Source: Clitoria ternatea (taxonomy: Eukaryota > Streptophyta > Magnoliopsida > Fabales > Fabaceae). From it: a DNA stretch of 64,000 nucleotides. The stretch covers positions 148,618,501 to 148,682,500 of the forward strand of contig CM075670.1 of assembly GCA_037962975.1 (NCBI GenBank), read 5' to 3'. The position numbers and the translations under genes were made by a program. Shown one piece after another: positions 48,855-59,400 of this stretch; within the stretch, counting starts at the first letter, position 1; the number at the start of each line of letters is the position of its first letter. The notes beneath the pieces are model-generated. The model saw only the letters and a program-made list of their open reading frames with translations, was not told the DNA's origin and searched no databases.

Positions 48855-50407
48855 CTGAAAAAATGGTGTAGGGGTGAGCATCTCAGATATTAAATGATAG
48901 ATACTGACTTAAGTTGTCCCATAATTATACAGCAGTATTTATATACACTCAATCATACATGGCAACGATTAAAGTCAAAGCAATACCAATCACTAGGACA
49001 CACATCAGACTCTTACCGATCGGAATTCATCAGTTACCACTCGGCCAAGTGCACATATACAGCCAATAACATTAATATAACAACAATCAGCAACATGGTA
49101 ATGCCAACGAATCAGAACGCACATATTCAACATTTTCTGATCAGAATCTAACAGTCCTCACTCGGCTATATACGCATAACATTTCAATAACATTAACACA
49201 CGTTCACAGAGTAGATTTCGATCAGTATCAACAGCACATACACATAGAATAATTCACTTGGTTATATACATTCATCATCTCCTTAACATCATCACTCGCA
49301 TAATCAAATTCCAGTCAGCATTAGCAATACATATACACGGAGTATTCACTCGGTTATACACATTTATCCTTTCATTAACATCATCACATGCATAATCAAT
49401 TCCAATCAATATCAACAGTTAATAGGCATATAGTATTTCACTCGGTTCCACATTCGTGTGTATCGGTTTAGACGTTGCAACGTAGGCTCTCAGCCTTTTT
49501 ATACATAGCTCTCAGCTATCAAATCAGCTCCCAGCTGCTTGGCCGTTTTACATGTACCCAACCGTTTGCCCACAGGTGACACCAACGCTCTCAGCGCCAA
49601 CGGAGGTGTTCACAGGCATCCCGAGTCCCACTCAAGGGCTACCTTGAGTCCCACTCAAGGATTTCATAGCGTCCCATGCTTTAATAACCGATGGTAGTGT
49701 CCCACACTACATGCTCTCAGCACAACGCATCCCATGCGCCACACACGGATTCATCACACAACATAGAGTTCGTATACACAGCCATACATGCATCTCATGC
49801 AATCAATGCTGGACATTAACAGAACTCAACAACACATGCATCACATGCAGTCGGTATTATATATTCTCAGGATTCCACATATTAATTTAACACACACATA
49901 CTTCCATGCAATCATCATCATAGCTCCATTAGAAACATATGAGTCCAATGCAATCGGTGTCAATCAATATCAAGCTTCTATCAGCATTCTCATCAACTCA
50001 AGCATAACATGCACTCGGTATACAGCAGTATCAGAACTTAACCAACATATGCATCCATATGAAGATCAACAAGTTCAAACAAGCATTCCAATCAACACAA
50101 CATAATATGCAATCGGTATACAACAGTGTCAGGACTTAATCAACGCATGCATCCATATGAATATGAACAGATTCAACAAGCATTCCAATCAACACAACAC
50201 AACATGCAATCGGGTTCTGTGGTATCGGAACTCAACCAACGCATGCATCTTCAAGGACGATAATAACATGCAACACTTACTCTCACTCATCTTACACTCG
50301 GGTACTCCGCATGCAAGCACATCATACCAACAAGATACAGAACCACAATAATCAACACCCAAACCTGTTCATAACCCATGCATTTAAGATAAAAGATACC
50401 CCCCTAC
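48855..50407 (-). other. Putative intron inside right LTR B
   Basis: Minus-strand donor TTCCAG/GTAGGGGGG at 50407. The acceptor block reads CTCACCCCTAC, then CCATTTTTTCAG, ending at 48855. The CT-rich stretch upstream of the donor would be leader exon. Motif evidence only. Confidence 0.45.
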
Positions 50408-50812
50408 CTGGAACGAAGCTTCCAATCGGTCAACACGATACTCTGTTCTAGAAGAACACTAAGTCACTCCTAGTACATTTGTATGCAAGGACAGGGAAGG
50501 CCCAAGACGCCCAGCTCTCGGCTCGCTCCCTGGAATGGCTCCATTACAACGCTGTGAACACTCCAACCACCTTGAAGCTCCTCGCAGCGCAGATCTCCAC
50601 TGAGACTTGGCAGCTTCGAGCAAGGAGAGGAAGAAGGAGGGAAGCCGACGAAGGAATGAAGGAACAAGGAAGGAGACGGGTTGCATGCAGAGGGAATGCA
50701 CACCCTCACCCTCAATGGCTCGTCGAGTAAGGGAGGAGGACTCTGATCCTCAGTCACCATTGTTGCGAGCTCACGGGAACAGAGCGCAGAAGAGGAAGAA
50801 GAAGATCGAAGA

Positions 50813-50852
50813 GTGAAGAAGAAGAAGAAGAAGAAGAAGAAGAAGAAGAAGA
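50813..50852. repeat. GAA microsatellite
   Basis: About 13 GAA units (CTT on the element's sense strand). The left LTR has a shorter, interrupted run at about 43483-43513. Confidence 0.9.
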
Positions 50853-51154
50853 AAGAACGGAAGAAGAGGAGTCTGAAGGGAAGAATGAATGATAGTGTAC
50901 CCATATATGCATGTACGAAGAGAAAGAAGAGTGGGGTGGGAAAGTGTGCACAGCAGCAGCCCCCCCATACGCGTCATACGCACATAGTCATATCTAATCA
51001 GTCATTGATAACTAATCACCATCAATCAGCCTTTGTTTCTTAACTTAAATTAATTAAACCAATTGTAATTAATAAATAATTTTCCCCACTTAGCAATTAT
51101 TATTTTAATGATTTATTTTCATTCGGCAATTAATTATTAAATCGGGATGTTACA

Positions 51155-54100
51155 ATAACCATGAATCCCTACACTTTCATGGCTCCTGCGAAATTGAGTG
51201 CACAAGTAGGAATTAGCATAACCATGAATCCCTACACTTTCATGGCTCCTGCACAAATAAATATACCAGTAGGAATTTGCACAACCATGGATCCCTACAC
51301 TTCCATGGTTCTTGTGAAAATAGGGTTTAAACTTATCGTAGAGTAACCCCCCACCAGGGTAGGCAATCATGGAACCCCTAAATTCCATGGTGCGTCCAAT
51401 GCTTATGATGCATGAATGCCTTTAATTTTCTTTATCATTTAACATACCATGATATATCAATTTCCAAAACCACTTGGAAAAACCACAAGTCCTCAAAGGA
51501 CACATCACATATAATAATTTTTAGAATCATGGATTTACTGTTTCAATCATATGTATCAATAACCACAAGGCATTCATGTATATATATATATATATTAATT
51601 ATGTCATTCATAATTATTCACCACCAAAATATACAACTATATGATACTCATTAAAACATAACAACATCAATAATAAATCATAATCACTCAAGAGTTTAAT
51701 AATAAATTGTTACTCATAGAGAAAATATCATTTTCATTCATAATAACCATTATAATTAACTTTCAGCATTTCCAACAGCAACATACTCTAGTACAACAAT
51801 CATAACCTGAGCAAATCATAACCTTTTCATGTGATTCCACTTTCTATAGCTTAATAATACAATTATCTACAACTTTCATGAAGAACACAATTTCAAATTC
51901 CAAACAGAATTACCACTTATTTACGAAATACCACACTGCCTCAAGGTGAGTTTTCCAAAACGTACATATATTAGTAATTTGAACGTTTCTGGAGCTAAAA
52001 AAATGATTTTGGCATGAAACCAGTTCTAAATTATCCTTAACACAAATATCTACAACTTTCATGAAGGCACCAACCATTAATTCTCACTACACAATTCCCA
52101 GTTTTAGAAATAAGATTCGGATTTCAAATTAACAGAATTACAGCTTGTACATACTTTAGTATTTTAGGCATAACTCAAGCTACAAAAATCATTTTGACTT
52201 GAAACCACTTTCTATAGATCCATAACATAAATATCTACAACTTTCATGAAGACATCAAAGGCTGATTATGTACGTACAAGTCCCAGCATATTAAAATATA
52301 CACAAAACATGGGATAAATATTCCACTCGGACATGCTGTAGTATTTTGGCTATAACTTTTGCTACACATACTCAAATCAGTCGGTTCAGGTCTCAAAATT
52401 CATATAATAAAAAGATCTACAACTTTTATGAAGAAGTCAGAGTCAAATTCATAAGTTTTCAATTTCAAAAATGAGCAACAAGTTACGAAGTTAATTCTGG
52501 AATCCTAGAACAGCATACAATTCTACCCATTTCATAGTTATTCACAACCCTGTCCCCTCTTACTTGGATTGATGATCTTTGGCTGACTGAAAAGAAGTCC
52601 CCTGGCTGTCCTGGTTTAGATCGAAGGTGTATTGATGGAGAAGAGGAATTGAGAGTTTTAGAATCAGTGTGTGTGTTTAATAATGCAAAGGCAGTGGGGG
52701 ACAAGCTTTTTGTGAGTGGGTTTGCTAGTGCTGTTAGTGGAGATAATGGAGGATTAAAAAAATAAGAAGGTGGCTATCTTAGTGCCCATTTCTGGCAGTC
52801 CTACATACTAGGGGTGAATAATGGGTTCAGATGCATTAAAATGTGCATAAGAGATAAGAAAGGAGTCAAAAAGTTACTTCTGCTCTGAAAACCGACTGGA
52901 ATTTCACTCAGTTAATTCTAAACCGACTGGAATTCCACTTCTAAGTCCGGCTGAGGAGACCAGCAATCTCCTCTTTCCTTCCTTTGGGTGGGCTTAATCC
53001 GGTCTTGCATATCGGCCCAAAGTCATCCGGTGTGGACATCGGTTCTAAGGATAGGCTGAGCATAGAAGCCAACCGGTGTTCTTAAATGATAACCCGATCT
53101 GTACTAAGTTTATCTGGTCTCTCCTGAATTGAAGTCAGCCGTCTTATAGCTCATTCGGTAGAGCATTAATCCGATGTGTAACACACAAGGCAGTCCTCCC
53201 TACACCGGTCATCCGATGTGATGAAGACATTAGTTGACATCCGTTCTTCCACTTTTTAATTCTTGAGGTCGTCCCTGACATCAGATGTTAGACTCCTGTT
53301 CAGAACGGATCAGAAGTGTCTCTTCCGATGTCACTCAACCGACTCCTCTTCCTTCAGCCTTTCACTCGGTTAAGTCGTCTCAGACCGACTCAAGGCTCCC
53401 AGGTTCCCACTTAGTAGAAACTCTTGCAACTGAGTCAGCTCTTAATTAGTCTTTCACTCGGCAATGTCAAGCTAAATCATTCCTAAGCCGACTCACACTT
53501 ACATAATCTATCACTCGGCACAATTGATCCCAACCTATTCATTCTTCACCCAGTCTTTCATTCAGAAAAACCGAGTCCCCCTTCACAGTCTTCAACACTC
53601 GGTTCCTCATTCCAAATCTGAGTCTCCATACACACACGGTTCCACTCGGTAAGACTTTTCAAAAACCGATTCTCCCCTCATAGTTGTCCACTCACTCGGA
53701 ATCTCATTCCAGGATTGACATATCTGGCCATCATACACCGTGTGTCCCCAGTCGGAACTCTGCCACTCGAAAATACATTTTCCTTTGTACTTCACTTGAA
53801 AATGAAAGCACTCAGTGAGTCTTTCATTCAGAATTGTAATGTCTGATTAAGTTCGACTTGGAAACGAGTCTTTGGAAGATACTTGACTCGGGAATGAGTC
53901 ATTTGATGGCATTTGACTCAGAAACGAGTCTTTCTAAGTAATTTAACTCGGCAGTGAGTCACCCCAAGGTGAGTCACTCGGATTCTCTCACCCAGAAGTG
54001 GTTCTGTCAGTCCACTTCACACAAAAGTGTATCTGACAGGGATTCCACTCGGAAGAAACCCTCTCGGCCATGTTCCACTCGGAAAACACAATCTTCACTC

Positions 54101-54408
54101 GGAATTTTAACCTTTCACTCGGAATTTCAATCTTTCACTTAGAATTTCATCCTTCACTCGGAATTTCTCTTGGTCACTCAGAACAGAGCCCCTTTTTCAC
54201 TCAGAAAGTTCTTTCTAAGGCATATTTTACTCGGAAAATGGATCTTATCATTACAGGTCTATGAAGTTTCTATAATTATACCCAAAAATGGAATTTTTGA
54301 AGTAATATAAGTCATCCATTGGATGTTTTATTCATTGATTAACACTAACAGATCTTCTATACTTCAAAATTTACATAATAGAGCTATTATTAAAAGCAGG
54401 ATGTTACA
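51155..54408 (-). mobile_element. LTR family A, copy A2 (split by B at its left edge)
   Basis: The sequence continues LTR A from the point matching 38786 and parallels A1 to about 52860. After that it carries material absent from A1 (CACTCGG, CCGATGTG and GACTCGGNAACGAGTC motifs). It ends GGATGTTACA at 54408. The flanks (ATATC before A1, TGCCT after A2) do not match, so A1 and A2 are not a simple intact pair. No gene was seen. Confidence 0.6.
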
Positions 54409-56578
54409 TGCCTATTATCATTAAGGTTGTGTGATGCACTTGTGGGGCATAATTGCTCATTGGCAAACTCAATGATTCATGAGATTGAATACATGTAGAT
54501 GAATTCCTCAATGTAATTGACGTGTTTGATTGTGTAAGTCCGGCCAAGTTCCTTATACTATTTCCTTCTAGTGACGAATACATTGATATTATGCATTTGA
54601 TATTGATACATTGAGTATGAAATAATATAATGATAAAATTTATACCATATGTGATCATGGATATGATATATTGAGTATGAATAGATATGGTGATAGACCA
54701 TAGATATTGAGACCTTGTTGTATATTGAAATTGAATTATTTGGTTAGGTCTCTCTTGTACGAATCATGTTTGTGGCTCATAGCCAAAGTATGCTTATTGA
54801 ATGTGAATGGTTCATGTGCTAGAATTAATTGAATGAATGATAGTGAAAGAACTCCCTAATATGGGTATTTATGGAATGAAATGATTGATTATGTTATTGT
54901 TGAAAGATGAATTGAAATGATTAATTGTGCTAATTTGAAAGATGGATTTTATATCCTTTGGCACAAAAACCTTGTATTATATGATGCAAGTGATTCATTA
55001 TGTCTCCCTAGATTGGGGACACAAATAAGTGAATGAAATAATGAAATTTGAAATTGTGTGTTCACTAGATTAGGGTTATGTCTCGGTTTTTGTATGTGAG
55101 GACCGAGTGAATGATTGATTTAATTTTGACCCACTAGATGTGGTAACCCCTATTGACTTGATGTGATCTTGTATGATCGAACCTTGTGGAAATCGGACCC
55201 TATTGTGGTCTTGGCTCTATGCTATTTTATGAGCCATGTCTAATGATGTTTGTGTGTTGTGGGAGTATTCTACAATGGGAACTAGGTAACCCTTAGACTT
55301 TCTAAGTCTAGTGATTGATCGAAACTTATGAATAGTTAAGCCATAGCGAAATTAATTGTGAAATAAGTGTTTAAGGCTAGAGCCGGTATGTGATGGAATG
55401 CGAATAATGAATGTAAACCCCTAAGTAGTTGGTGAATAATGATGTTGAATTTGGGGTATACTTTGGTATTGACTATGATATATGATTTTGTGGTATGACT
55501 TTGGGCTAAATTGTGTGCCCTTGACATTGTGATCATGAGAATAGCTATGGACTATGATATGATGTAGAGATGACATGTGTGATTATGGGTTGGTAAATGG
55601 GATTTGATCATGTCATTACCTCTCTTTTATTTTGAAAGGTGCTATATTTATGATAGAAACCATGTAGTGATATGATACAATATGAGTTATACGTCCAGCT
55701 TATGGACTTTGGTTGTGATTTGTGAGGAGATTCACCAATGTGGAAGCTTATTATACGATTGAGAATCCTATTATAACCTTGAGGTTACATACTTAATATG
55801 AGTTTGGTGACTCATTTAGGCTTGAATTGAATTATTGTCGACAATGTGTGAATGAGATAAATGATTGTTAGACTATTTAATCATTGCTTCTAGATGGAAG
55901 AAGCCCGATGATAGGGTATTTACCCTGCGATGATTGGGAGTCTATTGTGAATATACCAATATATGGTTATGGTGATTGATATTTGATGATTTATATGGCG
56001 TGATTGATGTCAGATTATGTATAACGATGATGTGATATGAGTAAGTTGGTTATGGACTTGAGTGAAATGTCACTACGTCTCATGTGAATTGGTATTATTT
56101 GAATAGGTGTGATTAATGTGAGCGATAAGAATTAAATGTACTTATCCTGATATGACTTTATATGCCACTGGTATTGTCGCAACGTGCACTTATGCGCCGA
56201 CCTCATGTGTTTGTTGTAACCACTATGGGATTGGGACGCCTTCCTATATGCCAGATGCGATAACCTATAGGTCGGGCAAATGAGGTTGTAACTGCTTATG
56301 GTGAATGTTTAAGTCTATCTGGTGGTACTGGATAAGAATGTGTGAGTTAAGTTAGATGAATTGAGAATTGATAAGTTGTGACTCGCTATGGATATATGAG
56401 ATTTTATGTTTGAAACAAAGGAATAATGATGATCATATCCTGTTGGACTTTGGGAAGTCCGATCTTATTTTATGGTGTCATTGAACCCTATTGGTGTACG
56501 ACCAGAAGTATGGCCTTGTGATATATGTATATCGATGTCAAATTTTGAGGATGAAATTTCTTTTTAGGTGGGATGGAT
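54409..56578 (+). mobile_element. Element C, internal region (3' part), LARD-like
   Basis: Lies between the A2 LTR end and the C LTR. It ends with GAGGATGAAATTTC and the polypurine tract AGGTGGGATGGAT (56566-56578), the same arrangement as in B and D. It is AT-rich and GAT-rich, with a GC-richer patch at 56160-56290. No coding domain was recognised. The 5' LTR and primer site of C are not in the window. Confidence 0.7.
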
Positions 56579-57029
56579 TGTAACATCCCAAATTTTTGAA
56601 GAAAATAAATTTATTGAATAATGATGATTAATTATTTATGGTCGAATACATGTGGGAGAATTAATTAGACGCTAGAGGTGAATTATCTGTAAATTAAGAT
56701 TTACTGGAACTGGATGATTTAACAGATGGTGTAGGACCCATTTGATCAAATTGGATATTTAATGGGTTTAGAATACTTAGAAATATATTGTGGTTATGGT
56801 GATATAGTTAAAACAATTTTTGGTGTTGAGGAAATATATATGAGGACACAACGTATGATATCAAACGGTAAAAATATGACTCAAATGGAATTAAAAAATT
56901 CTAAATCCACTTTTCCTCTATCTCCATACCTACTTTTGCCTATTGGATAACGGCAATTATTACCCATTGGAAAAAGTAAAAGTGATACACCCTTTGGACC
57001 ATTGGGTATAACCAATTTTACATTTTTCT

Positions 57030-57073
57030 CCCCCTTTAATTTTTGGCAGCATCTCTCAACTCTTCCTCCACAT

Positions 57074-57121
<48 letters not shown>

Positions 57122-57317
57122 TTCTTCTTCTTCTTCTTCTTCTTCATCATCATCATCATCTTCTTCTTCTTCTTCTTCTTCTTCTTCTTCTTCTTCTTCT
57201 TCTTCTTCTTCTTCTTCTTCTTCTTCTTCTTCTTCTTCTTCTTCTTCTTCTTCTTCTTCTTCTTCTCTCCCTTTTCCCTTTAATTTTTGGCAGCATCTCT
57301 CAACTCTTCCTCCACAT

Positions 57318-57356
<39 letters not shown>

Positions 57357-57540
57357 TTCTTCTTCTTCTTCTTCTTCTTCTTCTTCTTCTTCTTCTTCTT
57401 CTTCTTCTTCTTCTTCTTCTTCTTCTTCTTCTTCTTCTTCTTCTTCTTCTTCTTCTTCTTCTTCTTCTTCTTCTTCTTCTTCTTCTTCTTCTTCTTCTTC
57501 TTCTTCTTCTTCTTCTTCTTCTTCTTCTTCTTCTCTTCTT
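57030..57540. repeat. Duplicated (ATC)n(CTT)n compound microsatellite
   Basis: A unit starting CCCTTTAATTTTTGGCAGCA and ending in ATC repeats followed by CTT repeats occurs twice (about 57030-57266 and 57274-57536). The first copy has an extra ATC block inside its CTT run; the second has a much longer CTT run (about 57357-57533). Confidence 0.95.
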
Positions 57541-58857
57541 GCCCAAAACCGTGTGCACCCCCATTCTTTCATTTTCTTGCCAAAATCAAATCTAAGCTTA
57601 GATTCATGAAGGATTAAAGGGACGTTGAAGGAAAGCTTGGACCATCTCCTTCTTCATTCCTCTTAATTTTTTTTTATAGAGCATGGATGTAAGGTAAGGG
57701 TCCCTTGCCTCGTTATTGTTCCATTAATGGCATTAATGATGCCTAAGCTTGAAATATTGATATTCAATTTTATGGGTATTGATGGAAATGGTAAAACTCT
57801 AGGCTTGAATGGCTTGGGAAATTATTTTTGATTATGGTTTTGTGATATAAATGGATGAGGGATTATTGTGTTTATGTTGACCCATTGAAATGGTGGAAGA
57901 TTGATAAAGATTGATATTGGGTGATTTTTAGGGATTTTGGCCAAATTAATGGTTTTGGTGATTTTGTACCTTTAGAATGATTTGGTATGAGGAAAATGAG
58001 TTTTTAGAAGATTGAGATTGAATATTGATGTTGATGAAATTTTAAACTAAGTTCAATGTATTATGAAGGATGATATATGAATGTGAAACCCAAACCCTAG
58101 GTTAGATGACCATTGGGATCATTGTGTACTGTTTACAATTGATTGACACATTGATAATGATATTAAGCTTGTGATGATGTATAAAAATTGTTGAAATTGA
58201 TGCTTGCCAATTTGTATGTGCACCCTTGAGAATTGATAATTTGGGACTTTTGGCATAGATGGTAAAATTAATGATTTGGTTGTCATGAGAATGATTTTGG
58301 TGTGTAGAAGAGATGATTGGAATGATTGGTAATGATGATTGAGGTTATTAGATTTTTGATGAGGTTCGAATCTTAAGATGTAGAGGAATTGAGTTTGAGG
58401 ATGGTTATATGATGTTTGTACTTGGATGTTGTTAGTGATGATGATACAGGATAATGATAATGGTGGATAACCATTGATGATGGATTAATGAAATAAGATT
58501 TTTGATTCAATAAGGTTTTAGGCCATGATATGTGCCATATGAATTTGTTGATTGATGATGGTTTAAAGGAAGCCAAGATGGCTTATATTGAACTTGGATG
58601 ATTTATATGATGGTTTGATGCATTATGGATAAAGGAGGTGATGTTGTTGTTGGTATGGTAGACCCCTTAAGATCTAAAGAATCTTGGTTTTGGGAAAGGA
58701 ATTCCCAAAACCTAACACAATGGTGTGAATTGGTGTTTTAGCAAGTTTAAGACTTGATACTAAGCCCTACATGATGTTAATAAATAATTAGAATTGTGAT
58801 GATGCCTTAATATGACTCATTAATTGAATGCATGTGTATGTGTGTTGTGTAGATTGT

Positions 58858-58917
58858 ATTCCGAGCAATGCGGTGAAACAATCAGAGCATTTAAATCGTT
58901 GTGATTCTTCTCTCGAG
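58858..58917 (+). other. Possible short conserved exon in C/S1 LTRs
   Basis: The stretch is bounded by TGTGTAG on the left and TCTCGAG/GTAGGATAG on the right. The inverted S1 copy (complement of about 7634-7692) keeps both edges (AATGTAG and CTTGAG/GTAGGAGAAG). It also keeps ATTCCGA, AATCAGA and ATTCTTCTCT inside, while flanking sequence has drifted. Confidence 0.3.
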
Positions 58918-59259
58918 GTAGGATAGAAGTTTACATTTCAATTACATGAGTTGAATAATTGATGGTTAATGTATATGAATGTACTCATGCTTACCTTGCT
59001 ATGATTATTTTGAATAATGACATGATTGGTAATGTGAGGCTTGGAAGTTTATTGAATGTTTAGGAATTGCATATATATGAAATGATGATAAATGTTTTAT
59101 GGTCCCTTTGATGGGATTGAATGTATCTATCAATGAATAATTCATGTTAGAATGGAACAATTACTTGTATTGTTGAGTTAAGGTTCCATGAGGTTGCATG
59201 ATTTAGCATTGTTTGATGTTGGGTTGATGAATTTGATGTTTGGGGTGTTTTCCAGCGTG

Positions 59260-59400
59260 GGAATCAATTCCTGGGGTTGGAAATCGATTCAAGACTTTTT
59301 GGAATTGTGGGAATCGATTCCAGGGGTGGGGGAATCGACTCAAGGCTTTCTGGATTCATGGGAATCGACTTCCAGGTGGTGGGAATCGATTCATGGCCCT
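59260..59400. repeat. Cluster of GAATCGATTC palindromes in C LTR
   Basis: Five or six copies of GAATCGATTC, GAATCGACTC or GAATCAATTC at 25-35 bp steps in a GGG-rich context. This corresponds to the S1 cluster at 5280-5560. Confidence 0.85.

Larger units (their letters stand above)
47670..51154 (-). mobile_element. Element B, 5' LTR (complete, 3.5 kb)
   Basis: It runs from TGTAACACCC at 47670 to TCGGGATGTTACA at 51154. The part 48683-51154 is nearly identical to 41314-43818, which suggests a recent insertion. It lacks one 49-bp stretch that the left copy has, and has a longer GAA run (50813-50852). CGCTCGGGCGAG and CGCTTGAGCGAG motifs lie at 47890-48035 and CACTCGG motifs run throughout. The 50470-50904 frame is the GAA/TTC run plus flanking leader, not a gene. 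The sequence right of 51154 starts ATAAC; its partner duplication on the left is lost. Confidence 0.85.

Noticed and set aside
50470..50904. 144-codon minus-strand frame with poly-phenylalanine start; counterpart at 43140-43430
   Set aside because: The start is the GAA/TTC run and the rest is LTR leader. The left LTR counterpart is interrupted, so reading-frame conservation is absent.
53137..53205. Functional tRNA gene
   Set aside because: Only the A-box part matches; there is no paired acceptor or anticodon stem and no B-box.
57043..57609. Long open frames of serine, leucine, histidine, glutamate or arginine on both strands
   Set aside because: They are translations of the ATC/CTT microsatellite, open in all frames because the repeat has no stops.
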